This document shows, in pieces, positions 6,953 to 15,348 of a stretch of 46,301 bases of DNA. The first letter of the stretch is position 1, and each line of letters opens with the position of its first letter. The stretch comes from DATLEX01 sp035525045. GTDB taxonomy: Bacteria; Acidobacteriota; Thermoanaerobaculia; Gp7-AA8. The translations under genes and the position numbers were made by a program. The stretch spans positions 1 to 46,301 of the forward strand of contig DATLEX010000164.1 of NCBI GenBank assembly GCA_035525045.1, in the 5' to 3' direction. The notes under the pieces were generated by a model. The model saw nothing but the letters and a program-made list of their open reading frames with translations. It did not search any database and was not told the DNA's origin.

Positions 6953-7726
6953 TCATTCGATCTCGAAGCGCTCTTCTTCTTCCTCTTCGACCTCGAACTC
7001 CTCGAACTCCTCCTCGGGGGCCCCGGCGAAGAGGACTTCCTCCTCGTTGTCGTCCGGCTCGTGGGCCTCGCCCTCCTCGGAGGACTCCTTCTTCTTGCGC
7101 GGCTTCAGCTCGTCCTTGCGCGAGCGCATCTTGGCCGGCTCGGCGCCGCCGCGGATGTAGCCGTACTTGCGGGCGTACTCGAGCAGCGTGCGCTCGAGCA
7201 TCTTCCGCCCCCGGTAAAGCCGCGACATCACCGTCCCCACGGGGCAGTCGAGGATCTCCGCGATCTCCTTGTAGGAGAAGCCTTCGATGTCGGCGAGCAG
7301 CACGACCATCTTGTAGTCGTGCGGCAGGGAGTCGAGGGCCCGCTTGACGTCCTCGTCCATCATGTCCTGGAAGATGTCGGTCTCCGGATCCTTGATCAGA
7401 TCGGGAGCGTTCTTCTGGATCACGCGCTCGTACGACTCTTCGATCTCCGAGAAGTCGATCTTGTGAGGAGTGAGCTTCTTCTTGCGGTAGTTGTTGATGA
7501 ACGTGTTCTTCATGATCTTGAAGAGCCACGCCTTGAAGTTCGTTCCCTCTTCGAACTTGTCGTAGTACTTGTACGCCTTCAGGTACGTCTCCTGAACGAG
7601 ATCCTCCGCGTCTTCGGAGTTCCGCGTCATGCGGTAGGCGGTGTTGTAGAGGGAATCGACGTAGGGCATCGCTGCCTTCTCGAAGTCCCACCCCTGTTCG
7701 TGCTCGTTGGCAACCGCGCTCTTCAT
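6953..7726 (-). CDS. ECF-type RNA polymerase sigma factor with long acidic tail
   Basis: The 257-residue product is an ECF sigma-70 factor. Region 2 is at about residues 20-85 (NTAYRMTRNSEDAEDLVQET then FKAWLFKIMKNTFIN), and region 4 at about 125-185 with the helix-turn-helix SYKEIAEILDCPVGTVMSRL. After residue 195 there is an unusual tail: a Lys/Arg block (KPRKKK) and then about 45 residues dominated by Glu and Asp, ending ERFEIE. Ordinary ECF factors stop near residue 190. A GGGAGAG ribosome-binding site precedes ATG 7726. The zinc anti-sigma gene follows. The tail may regulate DNA or polymerase binding; that is inference. Confidence 0.93.
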   Translation of the reverse strand: MKSAVANEHEQGWDFEKAAMPYVDSLYNTAYRMTRNSEDAEDLVQETYLKAYKYYDKFEEGTNFKAWLFKIMKNTFINNYRKKKLTPHKIDFSEIEESYERVIQKNAPDLIKDPETDIFQDMMDEDVKRALDSLPHDYKMVVLLADIEGFSYKEIAEILDCPVGTVMSRLYRGRKMLERTLLEYARKYGYIRGGAEPAKMRSRKDELKPRKKKESSEEGEAHEPDDNEEEVLFAGAPEEEFEEFEVEEEEEERFEIE

Positions 7727-8070
7727 GATCTCTCCCGTGCTCAGGGCACCGTGGAAACTTCACACTCCATGCCGCATGCATTCTTAGATGCAGCGGCAAA
7801 TAAAATAGTTACTCCCGACGGGCGGTTCACTGCGAAACGTCAGAAAACCAGCTACTTATCGCTACCGCCGCGGCGATTCCGCGAACATGCCCGCACGCCG
7901 TCCACGTCACCAGCAGCGGACACGGGCGTCCTCGGAATCGATTCGAGGTCAATGAGATCTACGGTGAAAGTCTACGGTCAACTGGAGGGAACTGCCGGAA
8001 CCAGCTGTCAACAAACGGTTAACGATCGGATATTCCCAAAACCCGATTATTGCACGCCGCCGCCCTAAGA
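7727..8070. other. Non-coding gap upstream of the sigma factor gene
   Basis: This 344-base gap separates the DjlA-like gene from the sigma gene (both minus strand). It must hold the sigma promoter. On the minus strand three TTGAC hexamers occur (TTGACA near 8011, TTGACC near 7981 and 7953) without a convincing -10 partner, and an AT-rich patch lies at 7797-7815. No ORF or RNA gene was recognised. Confidence 0.5.
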
Positions 8071-8808
8071 TCAATCCCGGTAAATCGCCAGCAGCCGCTC
8101 GTAGGCCCGGGTGATCTCGATGAACCGCGCCGCCGCCGTCTCCTGCGCCAGCGCCGAGCGGTCGTCCACCTTGTCGGGATGATGCCGGGCCGCCAGCCGG
8201 CGGTAGGCGGAGATGATCGCCTGCCGGTCGGGGTTCCCTTCGATCTCCAGAACACGAAGCCATTCCCGCGGGTCGCCGTTCTCCCGGGTGAAGAGCGGCG
8301 CCGCGCCGCCGGCCCGGTCGGCTTCGCGAGGGCGGGCGTTCTTGGCATGGTCGACGTACTCGAAGCCGTATTTCTCACGCAGCCGCGCCAGCGCGTCGAT
8401 GTGAAACCCGAGGGCGAAGCTGAGGTCGAGCAGGGCCGAGTACTGCGCGAGCGGGACCGGCTGCTTCCCTTCCGAGACCAGCCTGACGGCCGTCTCGAGC
8501 AGGCCGTGCCGCTGCGACTCGGTGGTCAGCCCGACGTACGATTCCGCCCAGCTCGCCACGTCGGCACCCGGCGTCACCGGGGCGGCGAGCCCGGCGCTCC
8601 GGCGCAGCCGGCGCAGCGCCTCGTACGACGGCATCCCACCCGAGATCAGCACCTGGTGCAGGATCGACGCGGCGATCTGATGCCGGTCCGCCGTCCTCTG
8701 CCCGCCGGTCCCATGCCGCTCCTTCCGCGAAATGGCGAAGGCGATCAGGGCGAAGGCGGCGGTGACGGCGCCCGCCGCAATCATGACCACGACGGCGATG
8801 ATTTCCAC
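8071..8808 (-). CDS. Membrane-anchored DjlA-like J-domain protein
   Basis: The 245-residue product starts with one membrane helix (residues 3-27), has a helical middle region (about 40-145) reminiscent of the TerB-like domain of DjlA, and ends in a J domain with the HPD tripeptide at residues 210-212 (RRLAARHHPDKVDD). The J domain stimulates DnaK ATPase, so the protein should recruit DnaK to the membrane. A Gly/Pro/Arg-rich linker joins the parts. It begins 5 bases after the stop of the DUF1802 gene, so the two are probably co-transcribed. Confidence 0.8.
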   Translation of the reverse strand: MEIIAVVVMIAAGAVTAAFALIAFAISRKERHGTGGQRTADRHQIAASILHQVLISGGMPSYEALRRLRRSAGLAAPVTPGADVASWAESYVGLTTESQRHGLLETAVRLVSEGKQPVPLAQYSALLDLSFALGFHIDALARLREKYGFEYVDHAKNARPREADRAGGAAPLFTRENGDPREWLRVLEIEGNPDRQAIISAYRRLAARHHPDKVDDRSALAQETAAARFIEITRAYERLLAIYRD

Positions 8809-8813
8809 GATGG

Positions 8814-9341
8814 TCAGACCGGGGCGGCAAGAAGCGCGTCAATGGCAGCGAGCCGTTCCTGCAGCTCGCCCTCGCCGAGCACCGCCGTCGAGGCGGCCGT
8901 GTCGATCTCTTCCTCGACACTGAGCCAGCTCCGGCACCCGGCATACTCTTCACGGAACTTCACTTCCACCGGCGCAGGAAGTCTCCAGACCCGCAGGCCG
9001 ATGACGTGGAGCGCCTGATCGGGACGGAAGCGATAGCGCGCCTCGAGCGTCTCGCGAGGGATGGCCACCAGCGGCTCCAGCCGGCCCAGCAGCTCCAGCT
9101 CGCGCAGCCTCCACGTCCTGACCACCTCGGCCCATTGCGCGATCAGCACCGACCGCCGCGCTTCGCTCTCACCCTGATGGAAGTACGTGGGGTAGAGGTA
9201 GAACCTCGGCGCCTCCAGCCCGAAGTCGGCGTCGGCCAGACCTCCCTTGCGGATGAGCACGACCTGCTCGCCGCGCCCGAGGGCGTCGAGGACGTTGGAC
9301 CATTCTTTCAGGGCGGTGTGGTTGGGGAGGTTCATGGTCAT
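8814..9341 (-). CDS. DUF1802 family protein
   Basis: The 175-residue product matches the DUF1802 pattern: LKEWSNVLDALGRGEQVVLI, RKGGLADADFGLEAPRF, the signature LYPTYFHQGES, and later LVAIPRETLEARYRF. The function of the family is unknown. ATG 9341 is formed at the junction with a TCCAAAA heptamer array that abuts the gene directly; the second ATG at 9335 is an equally good start. No ribosome-binding site is visible through the repeat. Confidence 0.8.
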   Translation of the reverse strand: MTMNLPNHTALKEWSNVLDALGRGEQVVLIRKGGLADADFGLEAPRFYLYPTYFHQGESEARRSVLIAQWAEVVRTWRLRELELLGRLEPLVAIPRETLEARYRFRPDQALHVIGLRVWRLPAPVEVKFREEYAGCRSWLSVEEEIDTAASTAVLGEGELQERLAAIDALLAAPV

Positions 9342-9370
9342 TTTGGATTTTGGATTTTGGATTTTGGATT
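9341..9370. repeat. Tandem heptamer repeat (TTTTGGA)x4
   Basis: Four perfect TTTTGGA units plus TT run directly into the start codon of the DUF1802 gene. The unit is a rotation of ATCCAAA on the other strand. Confidence 0.92.
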
Positions 9371-9517
9371 GCCCGGCACGCCTCGATATCCCTCAAGCTC
9401 TCTCCCCCGCCGTCCCTGTTGTTCGCAAGTTCAAATCGACGCCACCCTCCTTCGTCTCTAAACTCTAGTCATCGTTTGAGTTCGGCCTCGCGCCGCGCCC
9501 TTTAACCGGACAGTAGT

Positions 9518-9585
9518 GATTTTGGATTTTGGATTGCCCAATCCAAAACCCAAAATCCAAAATCCAAAACCCAAAATCCAAAATC
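9518..9585. repeat. Heptamer repeat array in inverted arrangement
   Basis: Two GATTTTG-type units are followed, after the centre TTGCCCAA, by six units alternating CCAAAAT/CCCAAAAT in the opposite orientation, so the array can fold into a long hairpin. Its last unit contains the stop codon of the QueD-like gene (9584-9586). Confidence 0.88.
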
Positions 9586-10189
9586 ATCTTACCCCTGCCT
9601 CGTACCTCACCGAATTCACCGGCCCTTCCCATATCGTTACGGCGCTCACCACGGCATTCTCCTCCGCGACCGCGGCGGACAGCTCGCGGTGGAACCAGGC
9701 GGCGAGGTTCTCGGCGGTCGGGTTGATCTGGTCGAAGGGCGCCACGTCGTTGATGCAGGTGTAATCGAGGCGTTTCGCCAGCGCCTCGAGCTTCTGCCTG
9801 GCGCTGACGAAGTCGACGGCGATGGCATCTGCGTCGACTCCGCCGCCGGGCCCGGCCAGCTCCGCCTCCACCTTATAGGAGTGACCGTGCAGCGGCTCGG
9901 AGATGCCGCGGTACTCGCGCAGGAAGTGCGCGGACTCGAACCGCGCTTCGACCCGCACCTTGTACGAGCCGCCGACGGCCTCCTCCCGGAAGAGGTGCTC
10001 GATGGTCGCCTCACTGGCCCCGACGGACCGCAGCTCGTCCGGGCTCGACTGCGAGCGGAGCAGAGCCTCGGCGCGCTGGTCGTCCCAGCAGTCGCCGGGT
10101 CTGGACCCGCGCGCGAGATCGAGCAAGGTCTGGAGCGTCTTCCGCCGCTCCTCGTCGGCCGGTCGTGTCACAGAGGCCGAAGTGTACAA
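9584..10189 (-). CDS. QueD-like 6-pyruvoyl-tetrahydropterin synthase family protein, catalytic Cys replaced
   Basis: The C-terminal 125 residues of this 201-residue product are a 6-pyruvoyl/6-carboxy-tetrahydropterin synthase domain, which transforms dihydroneopterin triphosphate for queuosine or folate-like pathways. Zinc ligands are visible (His88 in ESAHFL, His101 and His103 in LHGHSY), and so is the C-terminal glutamate in IWEGP. The catalytic Cys of QueD, three residues before LHGH, is Ser97 here (GISEPLHGH), with Glu98 next to it. PTPS-III variants use a Glu in this region, so a non-queuosine role is possible. Residues 1-75 form an extra N-terminal segment not usual in QueD. No other queuosine or folate gene of this pathway lies beside it. 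Confidence 0.85.
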   Translation of the reverse strand: MYTSASVTRPADEERRKTLQTLLDLARGSRPGDCWDDQRAEALLRSQSSPDELRSVGASEATIEHLFREEAVGGSYKVRVEARFESAHFLREYRGISEPLHGHSYKVEAELAGPGGGVDADAIAVDFVSARQKLEALAKRLDYTCINDVAPFDQINPTAENLAAWFHRELSAAVAEENAVVSAVTIWEGPVNSVRYEAGVR

Positions 10190-10205
10190 TGCGCGCCGAT
10201 TCGCG

Positions 10206-10772
10206 ATGCCTCTCCCGAAAAGTATCCTCTGCTCGAGCTGCAGGAAGACGTACCCCGAAGGATGGCGGCGCTGCCCCTACTGCGGGTTCGACGAAACCCG
10301 GCAGAGGCGGGAGAGCCAGGCCCGCCGCTTCATGGAGAGGAAGGTCCAGGAATTCGAACAGCGGACGGGCAAGGCCCGCCGGAAAGAGCACCCCGCCCCC
10401 TCCCAACGCCCTCCCCGCGGCGAGCGCCAGCGCGGCCAGCAACAGCAGCCACGCGGTCAGAGGCCGCACCGCAACCAGCCTCCCCACCAGCGCGGCGCGT
10501 CCGCCGAGGCGCGCGTCCAGCCGCGGCCGGCAGGGGAAGGAGCCGAGGGGGGGCGCTCCCGCCGGCGCCGGCGCCGCGGTCGCGGCCCGCGGCCCCAGCA
10601 GCCGCAGGGCTCTGCGGCGCTGCCGATCAGCCCACCGCCTCCACGGCCACCGGCGGAGGGTGGCGGGGGGGAGGGCGAACAGGCCCGCAGGAGACGCCGC
10701 TTCCGCCGCCGGCGCCGTGGTGGCGGGGGACGCGGTGAGGGTGAGGGCCCACCGAAGCCACCGAAGGAGTAA
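10206..10772 (+). CDS. Zinc-ribbon protein with Arg/Gly/Pro/Gln-rich tail
   Basis: The 188-residue product opens with a four-cysteine zinc ribbon (ILCSSCRKTYPEGWRRCPYCG, residues 8-27), then a short charged helix (ARRFMERKVQEFEQRTGKAR), then over 120 low-complexity residues with runs of Arg (SRRRRRRGRG; ARRRRRFRRRRRGGGG), Gln and Pro. The tail looks disordered and nucleic-acid-binding, as in bacterial RNA-binding proteins with RGG-like tails. Composition alone supports this. TACAAT (10185-10190) could be its -10 box; no Shine-Dalgarno is seen before ATG 10206. Other frames through the tail are long but are shadows of the GC-rich codons. Confidence 0.7.
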   Translation: MPLPKSILCSSCRKTYPEGWRRCPYCGFDETRQRRESQARRFMERKVQEFEQRTGKARRKEHPAPSQRPPRGERQRGQQQQPRGQRPHRNQPPHQRGASAEARVQPRPAGEGAEGGRSRRRRRRGRGPRPQQPQGSAALPISPPPPRPPAEGGGGEGEQARRRRRFRRRRRGGGGRGEGEGPPKPPKE

Positions 10773-10786
10773 GGGGGGCGAGAGCG

Positions 10787-11701
10787 CTAGGAGACCTCGG
10801 GAACGACGGCATCTCCCGCCGGGTCGGCCGCGGGGCGGTTCATCGCCAGGTACCGCACCGAGCACTCGGCAAACCCTTCACAGCGGATGCAGTAGCCGTC
10901 GCTGTTCTCCGGCTTGAAGTCGACGGGCGGACAGATGTTGACGCCCTCGACGACGTCGCGCTCGATCTGAGCGCTGAGGCGGTCGATCTCGGCCGCCGAT
11001 CGTGTCGCCAGCGCCTTCTTGACCCCGACGAAGCGGGCCGCGTTGCGGACGGCGTCCCGATCGACCGAGTCTTCCCGCACGGGCGGCTCGGCCGCAGGTC
11101 CGGCCGGGGCGCGGTTGACCGGCGGGATCTTCTGCGCGAGGAACCAGACGTAGGCCGCCACGGCTCCCGACAGCGCCGCGGTGTTGGTCTCCCCGCCTGC
11201 GAATACGCCCGCCACCAGCACCACCGCGGCCACCCAGGCGATCCATCGGATGCGGACCGGCATAACGCCGAACAGGTAGAAGGTCTGGTGCGGGAACACC
11301 GCCGCGTAGACGAAGAGCAGCGAGAAGTTCACGAAGTACGAGCCGAGGAGCGAGATGCCGAGGATGGCGGCGGTCGCGGCGGAGGCGAGGGTCGACACGC
11401 CGAACAGCAGCAGGAACCGCAGCGTCCCCCACTCCTCCTCCAGCGCCGATCCCATGATGTAGAGGAGAAGGAGGGTGAAGAAGAGGACGATCGGTTTCGG
11501 GAAGAGGAACCACCCTTGTCCTGCCTGGGTGAATTGATAGGTAATCAGCCGCCACAGCTCGCCTTCGAAGAACGCATCGCGCTCGAACGCGAAGAGCGCG
11601 GCGAAGCGCTCGGCATCCTGATGCTCGAGAAAGAAGAGCGCGACGTAGAGGAACAGCAGGACGTAGACGGAACGGAGGTTTTCACCTTTGGCGTGGGACA
11701 T
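10787..11701 (-). CDS. Rhomboid-like membrane protein lacking catalytic residues
   Basis: The 304-residue product has six predicted membrane helices between residues 11 and 190 with rhomboid landmarks: the loop-1 motif GELWRLITYQFTQ, SALEEEWGTLRFLLLF, and the loop VFPHQTFYLFGVMPVRIRW. In active rhomboids helix 4 carries GxSG and helix 6 carries a His before GG. Here helix 4 reads GSYFVNF and helix 6 reads TAALSGA, so both Ser and His appear to be absent. The cytosolic C-terminus holds four cysteines (NICPP, GYCIRCEGFAEC) that may bind metal. ATG 11701 is used; an in-frame TTG lies 18 bases upstream. It is therefore a probable pseudoprotease. Confidence 0.75.
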   Translation of the reverse strand: MSHAKGENLRSVYVLLFLYVALFFLEHQDAERFAALFAFERDAFFEGELWRLITYQFTQAGQGWFLFPKPIVLFFTLLLLYIMGSALEEEWGTLRFLLLFGVSTLASAATAAILGISLLGSYFVNFSLLFVYAAVFPHQTFYLFGVMPVRIRWIAWVAAVVLVAGVFAGGETNTAALSGAVAAYVWFLAQKIPPVNRAPAGPAAEPPVREDSVDRDAVRNAARFVGVKKALATRSAAEIDRLSAQIERDVVEGVNICPPVDFKPENSDGYCIRCEGFAECSVRYLAMNRPAADPAGDAVVPEVS

Positions 11702-11751
11702 CGGCGACTCGAAAGACAACGCCCGCGTGGAAACGGGTCATTCCGGGATGG

Positions 11752-12245
11752 TCAGCGCACGACCACGTTCTCGACCCCTTCGAACCGGAGGATATCCCCT
11801 TCCCCCAGGCCGTGCTGCCGCGCCACCCCGGCGGCGACTTCCAGGACGTACCTGGCCGGGACGCCCGGGTCGTGGCTGGGGCATGGGTCGGCCCTGCAGG
11901 GGGGCACATCGTGCTTCAGATGGACGATCCGCTGCTGCTCGTCGATCCAGATGATGTCGAGAGGGATGAGCGTGTTCTTCATCCAGAACGACTGGACGGC
12001 GGTGCCGGGGAAGAAGAACAGCATCCCGGTGTGCTCCCGCAGCCGGTCGCGGAACATGAGGCCCTGGGCCCTGGTGGCGGGGTCCGTGGCCAGCTCCACG
12101 CGGACCTGGTAACCGTCGGGGAAGATCACGCGTGGGACGGGCGACTGAGGATCAGAGGCCGGCGATGGAGCGGGCTGGGCGCACGATGCGATCAGCGCGA
12201 TGACCACGACCGCCACCTGCGCGCGCCGGCATCGGGCACCGACCG

Positions 12246-12249
<4 letters not shown>
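11752..12249 (-). CDS. DUF192 family lipoprotein
   Basis: The 165-residue product begins with a lipoprotein signal (VVVIALIASC, Cys23 lipidated) and continues as a DUF192 domain: RAQGLMFRDRLREHTGMLFFF, SFWMKNTLIPLDIIWID, RYVLEVAAG and GLGEGDILRF. The family's function is unknown; members are secreted or periplasmic. Its GTG start (12249) overlaps the stop of the upstream regulator by GTGA, so it is translationally coupled to that gene. Confidence 0.85.
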
Positions 12250-13640
<1,391 letters not shown>

Positions 13641-13647
13641 GGACCGA

Positions 13648-15348
13648 TTATAGGTGCCTGAATCGGCAGTCGCGTGATGCCGCCCACGGCTCCAGCGCGA
13701 GCCACCGCTCGATCCGGCCGATCCCTCGCTCGTCGAGCGGCCCGCCGCCCAGCTCGCCCAGAAGGAGCTCCAGCCCCGCCCTCTGACGGCGCTCCAGCGG
13801 CGCCGGAACCCGCCACCCGGCCCGAGCGGCCGCGGCGGCGAAGGAAACGACGGCCGAACCCGCCGCGACCCGCGGCCGCAGCGTCGGCGGATGGCACGGC
13901 TCGACCCGGGAGCCGGCGGCCGCCCCGAGAAGCCGCCGCCGGGTGCGGTTCTTCGCCACGATCTTCTGCAGCACCGCGCCGCGATGCCGGTCGGGAAGGA
14001 AGTAGATGGCGCGGACCGACTCGCGCCGCTGCCCGATCCTGTGCGCGCGACCGTTCCGCTGATCGATCCGCACCGGGTTCCACGGCAGGTCGTAGTGGAT
14101 GACGGCGCCGGCGCGCTGGAGGTTCAGCCCTTCCGCTCCGAGGTCGGTCGAGACCAGGATATCGGCCGCTCCACGCCGGAAGGCCTCGATGGAGGCGGCG
14201 TTCGATCGTTCCCTTCCCGTCACGAGCACGGTCCTGCGGACGCGCTGCAGCACGGCGGCGAGCGCCCGCGCGGTCGCGGTCCAGCCGGTGAAGAGGAGGA
14301 CCGGCTCGGAGATCGTCGAGCAGAGGCCGAGCAGAACGCGCTCCTTCTCCCGCGGCAATCGCTCGACGACCTCGCGCAACTCCTCGATGCTCTTCATGGC
14401 AAGACGAATCTCGCCGGCGTCGGCGTGGCGCTCCTCTCCCACGAACAGCTCCCAGAAGAGAATCGTCTGGAAGGAGGGGGCGTCCTCCTCGTGGGCGAAG
14501 GCGCGGCGGTACTCGCGTTTCGGCAGGGCACGCCCCGCGGCCAGGCACTCCAGCGCCCGCTCGTAGAAGCGCCGCTGGCGGCGCAGCGACTCGAGGAGGG
14601 CGGCCTCGCTCGATTCGAGACGGCGGAGAAGGAAGTCGCGCACCAGCTCCTCGCCGCCGGCGAGCGGGAAGCGGAGGGCGGCGATCCTGCGGAGGACCTC
14701 CTCCCCCGCCGGCGGCGTCCGGATCACGCGGCGATCGAGGTCGCCGAAGGCGAGTGGCGGCGGGAGCACGCTCCGGTCGCGGCGGATGACCAGCTCGGAG
14801 ACGACGGCGCCGAGCGCGCCGCGGTCGCGGGTGGCGAAGGCGAGGTCGATCGAGGGGACGCCGAGCTTCATGAGCGCGTCGTCGCAGACCGCGAGACGCA
14901 ACAACGCCTCGAGGTCGCGCGCCGAGTTGCAGACCGGCGTCGCCGTGACCAGGAGGAGTCGCGCCCCCGCCGACCGCCGCGCCAGCGCCGCGTACCGCTG
15001 CGTTCCGGGGTTGCGGAACGCGTGCGCCTCGTCGGCGATCAGCAGCCGTCGCGCCGCGGGAGGCTCCTCCGCGCGGAGCAGCCCCACATGCGTCATCACC
15101 TCGGCCGCGACTCGAAAGCGGCGGAAGGTCTCGCGCCATTGATCGACGAGCGAGGCAGGGACCACCGCCTCGATCACCGCGCCGCGCGCGGCCTCGCGCC
15201 GCGCCACCTCGGCGGCCACGAACGATTTTCCGAGCCCCGGCTCGTCGGCCAGGATCGCTCCGCCGTACCGGTCGAGAAGGGGGACCAGATCCTCCACCGC
15301 CCGGAGCTGATGCTCAGCGAGCAGGGAGGCGTCGCGCAACGTGCGCAC
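13648..15348 (-). CDS. SNF2-family (RapA/DrmD-like) DNA helicase/translocase
   Basis: The 566-residue product has both RecA-like lobes of a SNF2 ATPase: Walker A DEPGLGKS (35-42), motif Ia VVPASLVDQW, DEAH (106-109), motif III LLLVTATP, and in the second lobe ILVSTDLGAEGLNLQ, HYDLPWNPVRIDQRNGRAHR and IGQ. Such enzymes translocate on double-stranded DNA. It is short for DrmD of DISARM systems. The last 110 residues are unrecognised. GTG 15348 overlaps the upstream methylase by 35 bases, so the pair is coupled and probably acts together in restriction-like defence. No nuclease motif is seen in this subunit. Confidence 0.88.
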   Translation of the reverse strand: MRTLRDASLLAEHQLRAVEDLVPLLDRYGGAILADEPGLGKSFVAAEVARREAARGAVIEAVVPASLVDQWRETFRRFRVAAEVMTHVGLLRAEEPPAARRLLIADEAHAFRNPGTQRYAALARRSAGARLLLVTATPVCNSARDLEALLRLAVCDDALMKLGVPSIDLAFATRDRGALGAVVSELVIRRDRSVLPPPLAFGDLDRRVIRTPPAGEEVLRRIAALRFPLAGGEELVRDFLLRRLESSEAALLESLRRQRRFYERALECLAAGRALPKREYRRAFAHEEDAPSFQTILFWELFVGEERHADAGEIRLAMKSIEELREVVERLPREKERVLLGLCSTISEPVLLFTGWTATARALAAVLQRVRRTVLVTGRERSNAASIEAFRRGAADILVSTDLGAEGLNLQRAGAVIHYDLPWNPVRIDQRNGRAHRIGQRRESVRAIYFLPDRHRGAVLQKIVAKNRTRRRLLGAAAGSRVEPCHPPTLRPRVAAGSAVVSFAAAAARAGWRVPAPLERRQRAGLELLLGELGGGPLDERGIGRIERWLALEPWAASRDCRFRHL

